From positions 2,666,001-2,730,000 of the forward strand of contig OX344750.2 in the NCBI GenBank assembly GCA_947034885.2: a DNA stretch of 64,000 nt. The letters run 5' to 3'. Below the pieces are notes generated by a model. That model did no database searches, was not told where the DNA came from, and worked only from the letters and a program-made list of their open reading frames with translations. Made by a program: the position numbers and the translations under genes. Origin of the DNA: Thuidium tamariscinum. Taxonomy: Eukaryota > Streptophyta > Bryopsida > Hypnales > Thuidiaceae. Positions 48,901-59,814 of the stretch are shown here, piece by piece (position 1 is the stretch's first letter; each line of letters starts with the position of its first letter).

Positions 48901-51900
48901 TTGAGCAGGTCTGGGTTTGCTATTGGAGAGAACTCTTATGTTTTATGAGTCCTGATAATGTTTTGTCTTTGTGGATCAATTTTCTTTTAAATTGAAAGAA
49001 GATCGTGTTGGTGCTTGCAGATTGTTGGAGTGCTTCCAAGTGAGAGCCAAGATATGGATGTTATCAGGGAGGAAAACGCTAGCGTCTATCATAACAATCT
49101 TATAAGAGAAAGTAGCGAAGATCAAGGTGACCTAGAGAGTAGAGGCACCATGGTAGACGAAGAGCTTCCCTCCCAACTTATGACACCGTTTGAAGAGGCT
49201 GACGAAGATGAAAATCCTGACGGACACGCGATTTTGGATCTTATTGACCTGGACGATTCTAGTCTTCTACCAGAATCAAGGACTTCAATAGAGGGAATTC
49301 TGTCTGCTGCCTCTGTGAGAGAAAGAGCAGAAATTGATGGTGCTGACATATCAATGTTACAAGCTCTTGAGAGAGTTGTTGCCACGAGGACCAACCCCTC
49401 TTCTAGAGAAGCGGCTGCCTTTCTTCGGGAGGCCAGCCGGAGGAGTAGTTTTAGGCTAAGTGACGGCAGTGGAGAAGGGGTAAGTGAGGGAGGTGCGGAA
49501 AGCTCGGGTGAAGATGGAGAAGAGTCGAGGTATAATTCCAGGCATGACTGGACTCAGGGTCCTGGTGCTCGTCATGCATCTCCTATCTGCTACGAAAAGG
49601 GCTACCGTGAGTTTATGATTTCAATGCTGCCAGCCCTTCAAGTACTCGATGACATCGCTATAGTGGAGAATGAAAGAGGAAAAGCTCGTTGTGTGTATGA
49701 GGAGCGATTCGAGCCAATGGCAAATAAGCGGAAGATGAAGGAGAGTGTGCTTCAGGTACTCTTTAATCCCTGCTACCGAGAACCAGAAGTGAAGGAACCT
49801 TGACTGAGATGGACTCATGCTGGTTGAGTTTCATAATTCTGTTTACTTTTCTTAATGTGCAGGTTCTTCAGCGACGGGAAACAGGCGGTTATGGTGTCCG
49901 AGCCCCTAGTGGTAGTAGGGTGGGATACATAGATATTGAGAGAGGTCCTGCGGCCTACACTCGTTCTCTGTCTGCTGCCAAAATGGGAACAAACGCATGG
50001 CCGACAACTAAGAGCATCTGCCGTTTCAAGAAACCAAGTTGGGAAGGTGGGAAGCGATGTCGACCACGCCAGTTTGAGTATCACCCTACGGAACCCAGCT
50101 ACATGGTGTTTGGAACACTGCAGGGAGAGGTGGTCGTTATCAATCATGAGAGTGACGAGGTCGTGGGATATGTGCAATCAATTGGTGCTCCACACAGCAT
50201 TCTAGGACTCTGTTGGTTGAATAAAGACCCAAACAAGGTACTGTACCCTAACTCAATCGTGTGCCCCTCACTGATTTTTTATCTCTATCCTCTTAGTTAT
50301 CTGAAACCTCTATTCGGCTAACTTTGCTGACTGACGATAATTCCTTTCTTCTCATCTTGTGCAGTTAATTGCTGGATCTGACAATGGATGTCTCCAACTC
50401 TACGACGTGAATCATATGCGAAACTCCATGATATCGGCCAACAGACGCAATACTGCTTCAAGTGTTTCCAGTGGATATCAACCCCAGGGTAATCATAGAA
50501 ATTGGGGTCGGCAACCTGGAGCAAGCCGCAACGGGAGGAGTCCTACAATCTACACTTACGATGATTTCGAGCAGCTAACGTCCGTCCACATAAATTCAAC
50601 AGATGATTATTTTGTGGCGAGTGGATACTCCAATCATGTCGGTCTTTATGACCTTCGCACGGGCACGCAATTGCAGATTTTTCGTGACCTTCACAAAGAA
50701 CATATTAACGTGGTGAAATTTGCAAATCACTCGCCACAGATATTCGCCACTTCTTCCTTCGACAAGGAGATCAAGATGTGGGATTTGAGACAGAAAGTTA
50801 CGCAGCCACTCTACACTGTTAAGAGCAACCGAGGCAACGTTATGGTTTGCTTTTCACGGGATGATCATTATCTCCTTTCATCAGCTGTTGATAACGAGGT
50901 GAGCTATCATTCCCACTTCTTATAGCTCATGAATGCTCGAGCTGCTAGTACTGATATCGATATAAATAGCCGTTACTACCAGCTACTTTTATCTATTTTT
51001 CTTTACAGATACTTTCTGGAAGAGCAGGATTATTTTGCAAGTTCTAGCTGCTTAATTTTTAACAATGGCCAATCCTTCCCTGGAGTGCCGCGAATCTCAC
51101 CAATTCACGTGATGATCTGTCTGTAATATCTAGTAGCTCTGTCAGTGAATAGCCAGGTAGTCTGTTTTAGAATGATTCTTTCGTGCAGGTTGGTCTAGAC
51201 TCATGTTGTTCTGTATTAACTTAATGTACATCTCAGGTAAGGCAACATCTAGCAGTCGATGGGAGACTTCACTTGAAATTTGACATAACTCCAAAGAGCA
51301 GCAGTGGAAACTACACCCGCTCTTATTATCTGAATGGGCGTGATTACATCATAAGTGGCAGCTGCGAAGAGAATGTGGTCCGTGTTTGTTGTGCTCAAAC
51401 TGGCAGGCGGCTTCGGGATATTGCAGTGGAGGTATTTCTTCAGTTGTACTTCAGTGCTCATGATGTAATCTTAATAATTTCAGAATTAATAGAGACTAGT
51501 TTGAATGACAAAGATTGGCATGCATACTAAGAAATGGGTAATTGCACTAACTATTACTAATTTTGGATCTATGAGTTGGACATGAGTTTGGCATATCGTC
51601 ATTATATGGCGAGCGTGCCAAGCACTCTTGGTATCCATGGACGCAATATTTTCTCTCTTTAGATTGCTCAATATTACTTCCATGAGATTTGATCTAGGAT
51701 TTGAGGATATTGGCGAAATCTTCAGGTGTGAATCGATTTTTGTGATTCTTGTTGCAGGGCCGAGGCTTGAGAAATTCCTTGTATGTACAGTCGCTGCGAG
51801 GTGATCCATTTAAGGTGAGTTATTTGCTTGGTCTTTCCTCCTGTCATTGTTCGCTACGTTCTTCCCCTCAGGTTTGCCGTCAGCAATCAGCATCTCTTCC

Positions 51901-52466
51901 AGTCCTGATTTTCTCATTTTCAGATGAAACTGTCGTTTTCAGAGTGTCTCTGGTAAATGCTTCTGCGTATCGCATGTACTAATAAAGTTGTTTGATTCAC
52001 CAGTGAGCAATTTGGGACAGTATTGTTTTCTTTTCGTTGAATTTTTTCTTGGGTAGCAGTTAGATGACAGATATTTATTTATTTGTAGTCATCATCCATG
52101 ACTTAAAATTTTGTTGTAATAAATCGACGCAGGACTTTCACTTCTGTATGCTCGTGGCTTATAATAATCCACATTCAAGATCGGAAATTATCAAGGTATT
52201 GTTATACCGACGCCTCGTGTATGTGTTATTTTTTTTGTGAGATGGTAACTTGAATGTGTCTTGTGAATGTGTGATGTGCACGTCACATAACTTTCTTTTT
52301 TGGTCCTTAGTAGCGGCCTGATTAGATTTATCATGATTGATCAGGGCGCTCACCTTCATGGAGTTTTTTTCGTTTCCTGTAGGTGAACTTGCTTGGAGGC
52401 GATCATCAAGGGGAGGACCATGAATTCCAACCACAATATATGCCCCTCACTGGCATGGGAGCTTGA
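45993..52466 (+). CDS. LRR-WD40 protein with DWD box (putative CUL4-DDB1 substrate receptor)
   Basis: Twelve exons (45993-46123, 47269-47335, 47744-48000, 48152-48497, 48702-48908, 49021-49755, 49863-50237, 50365-50898, 51237-51431, 51758-51814, 52133-52195, 52383-52466) join in phase to 1016 aa. Residues about 45-66 (YVSACERYGTSPNGVISAIF) and 100-265 hold leucine-rich repeats (LRKVDLRDNVFG, FPNLHTLDLDYCLPL). About 280-530 is an acidic, Ser/Glu-rich linker. From about 600 to the end WD40 blades are visible (YMVFGTLQGEVVVINHES, LIAGSDNGCLQLYDV, ATSSFDKEIKMWDLRQK). EIKMWDLR near residue 840 fits the DWD/WDXR box that docks on DDB1, so a CRL4 receptor role is inferred. The architecture is a conserved plant family, perhaps that of Arabidopsis DHU1, but this is from memory. 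Convergent with ALY, 830 bp apart. Confidence 0.93.
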
Positions 52467-53296
52467 TCGGAACAGGCGCATTAAAATCTGCAGTCGTTCA
52501 TGGTCACACATTCAATCGTGAAACATGTAAATATACCTGAGGATGAAGGATCCTGGTTGGAACGATCGAGTGCTAACTTGTGCTCTCTACATGTTACTTT
52601 ATTTTTACGCTAGTTGCAGCTGCACGCCCGGACATTTCACTGAGCATAGCCTTCCGAAGGAACACTTCACGACCTAGCCATTAATTGTTGCAACTAATGC
52701 AGCCGGATTTGGCTGAGGTATTGTTAATCTCGGGATGGATGACTAACTTTAGCACCGGAACGAGATTGAGTTACGTTTTTCTCCTGTCTCATCAAATTGT
52801 CAGCAGTACCGAACTTGTCAGTTTGATAATTTACCCTACTTACGAGTGGGTTCTCCTGGATATCAACTTTTGCTGCCATTTCCGCTTGTGCTAATGTATT
52901 TCTCGTGACTTAGCTCAAGAGCTTCTTTTTCCTGTGGTGTATGAATTAGGAATGACTTGGAGATCAGAGAAGGATCTTCTTTAGGCCACAATCATCTGGA
53001 GAGATCATTTCATGCAAATCTGAAGTTTCTTAACTCTTATAATCGTTGCTCTCGAGGGTTAACTTCTAAATTGATTTCTGTCCCATTCAGAGAGTGGGTA
53101 ATACGTGCTTAAAGTAAATTACGTCAGGACAGGAAACTCTAGTTTGGTATCATCGATTATCTAAAGGAAATGACAGAACCTGCAGGCCTGCGCTCAGGAC
53201 ACGTCTGAAGGCGGGGACTAAAGCGACCAAGGGTGGAAGTTCAAAAGAAGTGTTCAGCAACTAAGGGCGACTTCGTAAGAGTTGCTTGCTACTCAA

Positions 53297-56200
53297 TTAT
53301 GTTTGCATGGCATCGGAATGGTAGCTCTCTAACTCGGCATCCAAATCAGCGGCACTCTTGGTGGCAATGGTGGACGGCCTGCCCAGAAAGCCTTGGCCTC
53401 GCCCGCGTCCTCGACCTCGCCCACGGCCACCTCGTCCTCTGCCCCGCCCTTGATAACCCCATGATCTGCCTCCAAAGAATCGGCCTCGTCGGCCTCGACC
53501 TCCACTCCTGCACAGGTCAGATTTCAGTTCAGGAGAGGCTCACCCTGGACACATGAAAACCAAATTCGTTTCAGTGCAAATCCAGTGCTATCCTGTCAAT
53601 TATTAATCGAGAAATTCTGTACTTCCTAAACCCCAACCAAGAATTCAAGGGTGGGGCAGCTCGACAGTAGAAATGAATGTACTCCGTATCATTTAGCTAT
53701 CGATTGTCCTCTCCTACTTTCGGTGCCTCAACTTGTCGATCACTCCCAACTTCATGAAATTATTTGGTCCTTGCGAAACTTTGAATATATAACAATAATA
53801 TCACTCCGGCAAAGAACCTCCAGGTTCTCATTGTTCTATACTGTTCGGCTGGGTCGGTAAAATAGCCCATTGTGGTCAGAATTTGGAGTTTGCCCTCAAT
53901 CCATAGCTGAAATATTTCAATTTTTTTTCCCACATAAAGATGAGTGAGAGAAATAGTAAGAGCAGTTGAAATTGTATTTTTTAGACAAAGTATAAATTTG
54001 TTATGAATTTTTGAAGCAATCTACCTAAAAGAGTGAGTAGGTTACCCCATAAACAACAAAAACTATATAATATGCTCATCTTAATCACCTAAAGTGGTTA
54101 CAATAATTTTTAATGTGGTAGGTCATGAGAAGTCACTTCCTATAATGATTTACATTGAAAAAGTAGGGTGTTCCTAATGAGGTCACTAATCACTCCATTG
54201 ATGTCATATTAGACATTGATTGTGACTTGAAAAAACTTCATGGAATCATTAGGAATTCACTATGGGTCATCTGACCACAATGGATTGTCTTACCTTATGG
54301 CCTATTGCTACTAAGTGTTTTCATATATATTGCTCATCCAATTAACTTTTCTAGATTCCATTATCTCCCAACAGCCCGACTGTGACTATTTTGTGTCATT
54401 ATCCAAATGATCAGAAAAATTACAACAGGCTAAAGTCCTAAAGAGAACTCCAATGTTGATCTCAAACGCTCCGAGAGAAGCTCCGAGAGGGTTTGTCACG
54501 TGATTCAAAAGTATCCCTTATTCTATCGTGGCATGACTAGAAAGGAAATTAAGATCCTCAAGCAGGACACAGAATCTCCACCCTAAAATCTGAAGATAGT
54601 AGGTACATGCTGAGTATGAGGATGTAAGGATGCAAACCACCTCAACATCTATTCAAATAATGGTTTAAGGAAGTCTACAATTCAAACTTTGAAGTTGTAC
54701 AATTTTTAGTGCATAGGAATCTTCTTTTTCCTTGATAACAAGTGTCTGTCTCTACCTTTATGCAAATTTAATGAATGTAACCATCGGCAATGCTACAAGT
54801 GTGTCTCCACCCATATATAGTAGAACCTCTCTAATCTAACAAGGTTAGGACCGGTTTGACAATACTAAATTAGAGAGGTTTTCTGGCTTATAAAGAGTTA
54901 ATTGCAATCATAACTTTTGTGATATGGCCTAATCCAAGACCGGTCCAACGTCATTGATTCTACTGTTGTTAACTTCACTAGGGTAATTGTTCTCTAAACT
55001 AGAACAACAACAATAAGAAAATTGATGTGCTAGAGAAATGTGCAATAGGCACCCCAAATTAGGGCTTACACAAGAATGCTAAATTGGGATTATTGTGAAC
55101 CTTGGAGTGTAGAGTAAGAATGTTCTATCGAGAGCAACAAACATACCCCATTCCAAAGTTGGGCCGGCGAGCTTGAGCTTGGATCAAGTTGTGGCCTTCA
55201 TAGAAGCGCTTAGAGACACCATTGTTGACTTGCAATGCTTGGGCAGGCATAGTGGTGGTGGGAGTTAGCAAGTTGCTCCCTATGAATTCAATCTTCATGG
55301 CCTTTCCGTCCAATTGTACATTGTTGTACCGCTTCAAGGCCGCTATTCCATCAATCTTGCGAGAATACACCACCTCAGCAGTCCCCTAAAGTAGTAGTAG
55401 AACTCATGTGTAGCCTTAAATAGAGGTGTTAAAATGAAAATGAGAAAATCATATAAAGAAGATGGTGGGAGGATCAAAATGGCATACATTTAGTAGTAGG
55501 ACATGTATCCTTGTGGACAAAAAATTATATATATATATATATATGTGTGTGAACAAAATAAACTCCTATAAAAGGTGAATTGTGCTCTATTCTTAAATAT
55601 AGTTATTATTTCGCTCTTCAAATTTGGAAACTAGTTCAAAGTAATTATTAGGTTGCTCAAATTTGAAAACTTATTGTAGAAAAGTTTATTTTTACTCCTA
55701 CAAACAATTAATAAGGGTATATCTCTTATATAAAGAGATTCCAAATCTGAATTTTGTGACATAATATAAATGAAGATGTTAAAATATTTGTTGATATGGT
55801 AGATGAAGAAAGTAGATTTTATGAGAAATTTTTATTTTTTCTCAAAACATTATCTAGGACATGTAATTAAACTCTTCTTGAATGGTTGTCTATTATATGT
55901 AGATCATAAGTTCTTATTGAAGTCATGTGCAAGGAAAGTTACAACTAGAACCATGTTGTAGGGAATAGTTTAGAACTATATAAGCAACAAAGAAGGATGG
56001 GCTTTTCCCACAATGAGACTCCACATTTGGATCACATAACACAATCTCAAAGAAGATGCTACCATCTTTAGCAAACCATGATGAAGGAAGAAAATCATGG
56101 AAAATTTAGTGTAGAAATACAAATTAAAAAGGAGGGAGTGGCATACACCCCATCTCTTCTTCTAAAATCATTGCTTGTCACTTGTCTCTCTAAGCCTTAT

Positions 56201-58335
56201 TGTAATGTAAGCCACTCCATTAACTTCACCAATGTATAACATTTATATACAATACACATGCATAAGTCCAAGACTCAATTAGCACCAATGTAAGGCATTT
56301 ATATTTGGTGCAAATGCAGAAGTCCAAGTCTCAATTAGCATGAGATGGAGTGACTTGTCTTGGGTAAAGAACTGAGAAAAGTACACTTCTTCATGCACTA
56401 GCTTGCATCGTATCATATTTATTGTGAGCGACGTTAGGTCTAATAAGCGTCACTCAAAACACACCAGCACAATTCCCACTCCAGCAAAGCAATTTCTGGA
56501 GTTCGCTATAAAGATGCCACTTGGTGCTGCAGGAATTGACCGCATACCTTGGAGCGACCGCTTGGATCATAATGTATGGAACACCGTTTCACATCACCCA
56601 CTTCAGAGAAAAGCTCCTGTTCAGTACCCACCCCACAGTTCATTTGAGGATTTGATTTTTCCTTGCGATATTCATGAATATACCCTAAATCAGCAAATTA
56701 TATTAATCTGCATCCTAAGCCGCAAGACGTTTCCTGAATGCAGGATTTCGAGATCAGAATCAGTCCAGAAAAGCAACAGTCCTGAAGCAAGTCACGTCTA
56801 AACGACATCCAAAACATGAGCTTCTGTAATTGAAAAGACTTTGCCCATGGAAAACCAAAATCGATTGATTTGCAGGATTGGCAACCGCCACTTGGGAACG
56901 AACATAACATTCTGGAGAACCTTAATGAGAAAAAGCTGAATAAAACCCCTAACACGAGAAGAAGAATCCCGAGACGTTCTGCAAAAGTTGAGCCCAATTT
57001 GAACAAGTGATTATCACATGGCACAACATTAATTGTGTTTGATACAGACATTGGCATGACATTGATTTAAATAACTCTTACTTGACACTGTTCTCAAGGT
57101 TTCCCGGTATTCAAGAATGGAAGGAAAGTAGGAAGGAGGGGTCGAACTTAAAGACTACTAACCTTGATGTCGTCAGTGGAGACGGCGTAGTCGAGATTGG
57201 AAATGTAAAGCTTGGTCCCAGTTTCAATGCCCAGAGGCCTGACGGCAAAGGGGGGTAAGATTTCGGTCACCTTTTCGAACATATCATGCTGCCATACACC
57301 CTCCGAAGCCTGGCGGGTGAACTGTTGCAGCAGAATACAAGGAGACATTCAACAACCAGGGAGCCATCAAGGCTTACCGAAACCTTACAATTGCAACACT
57401 GCATGGAACGGAGGTGGTCAAACACAAGAGCACACAAGGTGATGATGAACATCAGAATTTGAGAAAGAGAGAGAGAGTAAATTCCAGATCAAAAGAGTCG
57501 CAACCTCCCCTTCAGAGGACGTAGTAGTCTAGGAAGAAGATTCAAATGCTGGACCATATGAAATATAGATAGATAAATCAATTCCCCTGCAGTAATCGGT
57601 TTAGCCCCCAAGTGTCGACATTGCGTCAATCACAAGACTGCAAGCACGGTGACCTCCCGTGTATGTTGGCCATGGCTGCCCAACGTTGTTGCTATTTCAC
57701 GGTGCAGGCATCCGCAGCACCAAAGAGGTAACTAAAACCGGTAATTATTTCCATGTATGTCTCACTGATGATGTCTTGCAAATCCCATCGATGCTCCAGA
57801 CGTCAACTTCAATTTTCAACGAAGAGAAATCGGTGCAAATGCCTTTGGGCTCCTATTCATTCATCTGTTATGGGGTTCCTAAATATTCTTTTTTCCTGAA
57901 CCTGGTTCGCTTTTTTCCTTTTCATCGAAGAGAGGCCGAAATTCAACATGCACGCTTGGAATTTTTACATGCAGGGTTCCCTGCCATAGCCAATAGGGTT
58001 TTTTTGACTTTTTTTAATCAACAAATGGAAGATGATGATGATGATGATGCCGTGGCTTTGCTTGCCTTGGATGGAACTGCTGCTGCTGCGCCATAAGAAT
58101 TGGGCCGGTACGACGAGTACACGCCACCCCGTTTCATCTGCCTGTTGCGAAATGGACCTCCCATTGGACCACCACCAAAGGTGGCACGAGGGAATCCTCC
58201 TCGACCCCTGTTACTCCCTCGCCCTCTTTGACGTCGTCTGTCTCGACGCATATTCTTGTTGTGCTTGATCAACTGGTCCAGTGACATATCCAAACTGGCC
58301 GTGTTGGCTGCGTTAGTAGTTGTGGTCGCTGTCAT
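53297..58335 (-). CDS. ALY: ALY/REF mRNA export adaptor (THO complex subunit 4)
   Basis: Five exons (58066-58335, 57163-57321, 56548-56616, 55147-55385, 53297-53507) give 315 aa. ALY couples transcription and splicing to nuclear export in TREX, recruiting UAP56 and NXF-type receptors. Residues 13-27 (SLDMSLDQLIKHNKN) are the N-terminal UAP56-binding motif. About 30-75 is RGG-rich. About 126-205 is the RRM, with LYISNL (RNP2), ELFSEVGDVKR and GTAEVVYS (RNP1). About 246-290 is a second RGG tract. DLDAELESYHSDAM at the end is the C-terminal UAP56-binding motif. The first intron appears to use a GC donor (CCAAG|GCAAGC), the only site that keeps the frame. Introns 3 and 4 exceed 1 kb, and intron 4 carries two small mobile elements. 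A telo-box at 58778 lies upstream. Confidence 0.95.
53856..54294. mobile_element. MITE-like element in ALY intron 4
   Basis: The left end GGTAAAATAGCCCATTGTGG, followed by TCAGA, faces the right end whose reverse complement is GGTAAGACAATCCATTGTGG, also followed by TCAGA. This gives inverted ends of about 25 bp with four mismatches. The 439-bp interior is AT-rich and non-coding. No clear target duplication was seen. Confidence 0.65.
54819..54964. mobile_element. Possible pogo/mariner-type MITE in ALY intron 4
   Basis: The left end AGTAGAACCTCTCTAATC leads to GGTTAGGACCGG. The right end in reverse complement reads AGTAGAATC and then GTTGGACCGG, so ends and subterminal blocks mirror each other. 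A small stem ACCTCTCTAAT/ATTAGAGAGGT lies inside. TA-rich flanks allow a TA duplication but do not prove it. Confidence 0.4.
55525..55551. repeat. (AT)n(GT)n microsatellite in ALY intron 3
   Basis: TA dinucleotide run passing into a short TG run. Confidence 0.95.
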
Positions 58336-59814
58336 GGTGTTAACTTCTCCTTCAATTTCAAGCCTGCACTCGGTCAAGGAGAAACACAGAAAACAATAAT
58401 GATAATAGTAGTTGTCTGTCGAAGTTATGCACACTACACTCTGAAGCCCTGATAATGGCGATGTCAAGTCTTCTCTTCTCAACAACGAGGGAGTTCAGGG
58501 ATGCGCAATAACGAGGGTAAATAAACCCGAGACGAGATGTAAAGATCGGTGGTGTTATAAAGCATAGCAAGCAGCACAATGGAGGGAAAGAGAAAGGTGG
58601 GCATGAAACAATGGCACGTAACAACTTATTCTCCTTCCTTCTCATGATCACGCCGTTCAAGACCTACTTACATGCCCTCCCAGTTAACTAACTCGACATG
58701 TCGCACCTTTTCCAAACTCACGGCTGAAGTAGTTTAACGTTTTATTACTACGGGAAAGACTATCAGCTGGAAAATAGAAACCCTAGCCCTTCACCTCCCT
58801 CCAAGCCTCCACCCATTTGCACTAGAGTCTGAGAATGTAAGAACAAGGGCGAGGAGCTTCATGGGAATAAGCACCTACAATGGCGACAATAGTCCGATTT
58901 GTTCCCATGATGCACTATGTCCTAGTTGCTTATGTTGAACTGAAGACTACATAAAAAGAAATGGGGCATATGATGCAGGTTACGAAGCACAACCCCCAGT
59001 TACACAAGTTCACTCTAAAGAACAGGGCCACAGCAAAATGGAAGGTTGGGGCGTCAGTTGAGAACACGAACGGAAAATTTGCACAGTTCTTTACGGGACA
59101 TGGGTATTCTCTTCCCCACCTCCCTGGACATCACATCACGAACTGCGGAAGCCCGCTCAACAGCCGGTTGGATGTTTCCGGTTCGGTGGTAGGAAATCGG
59201 TACTTGGAAAGTCGGGTGTCAGGATCCAGTGCAATTGATCCAGGAAACTCCGGGGTCGACAGTAGTCCAGCATACGAACTGAGAAACCCCAATCAATCTT
59301 AAAGTGAGGGCCAGAGCGTACGGTACTGACCTGCATCATCCACCAGGTCCACCCTCCTTAATACTGATAAGATTCGACAGAGAGATTATGTCAAAAGTGT
59401 ACGTAAACCTAACAAATTCATAAAACTGGACTCGTCCAGGTTGGAAGATTGTGATTGCAATAGCTGCAAGCTGTTGATCTTTGAGCATATCAAGATCAAC
59501 GCCCGCGTTTGGTATTTTTGCCACAAATATATGGCCATATAGTATAGAGGGCTAGACTACCGGTTCAATTGATCCATCAGTGGACCCTTCATCAATTCAC
59601 AATTTGAAAAGTGAGAACTAAATGAGAAAAATCTGAACCTACTGCCCTTGAATAACATCCTCACAGCAACGGGGCTCATGAAAAACCAGCTATCAGCCAA
59701 CTAACATTCACAAAAGCCGTCCAATCGAAGGGCATAGTTGGCTCTAGAACAAAAGGTCTAAAAACCATCAAGGAGTGATGACCACGATCTTCCAGAAAAT
59801 TATCTCGGGCTTGT
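58336..59814. other. ALY promoter and TBC gene 3' flank
   Basis: A telo-box AAACCCTAG starts at 58778. No additional gene is supported; the plus-strand frame at 58961-59302 has no domain and overlaps the probable TBC 3' UTR. Confidence 0.5.
58778..58786. promoter_or_regulatory. telo-box upstream of ALY
   Basis: AAACCCTAG about 440 bp upstream of the ALY ATG. Role inferred from the general association of this motif with plant translation and RNA-processing genes. Confidence 0.4.

Noticed and set aside
53233..53556. 107-codon plus-strand frame
   Set aside because: Antisense to the RGG-coding last exon of ALY. The high GC comes from the Arg/Gly codons.
58961..59302. 113-codon plus-strand frame
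   Set aside because: No motif and no intron support. It lies in the probable 3' UTR of the TBC gene.
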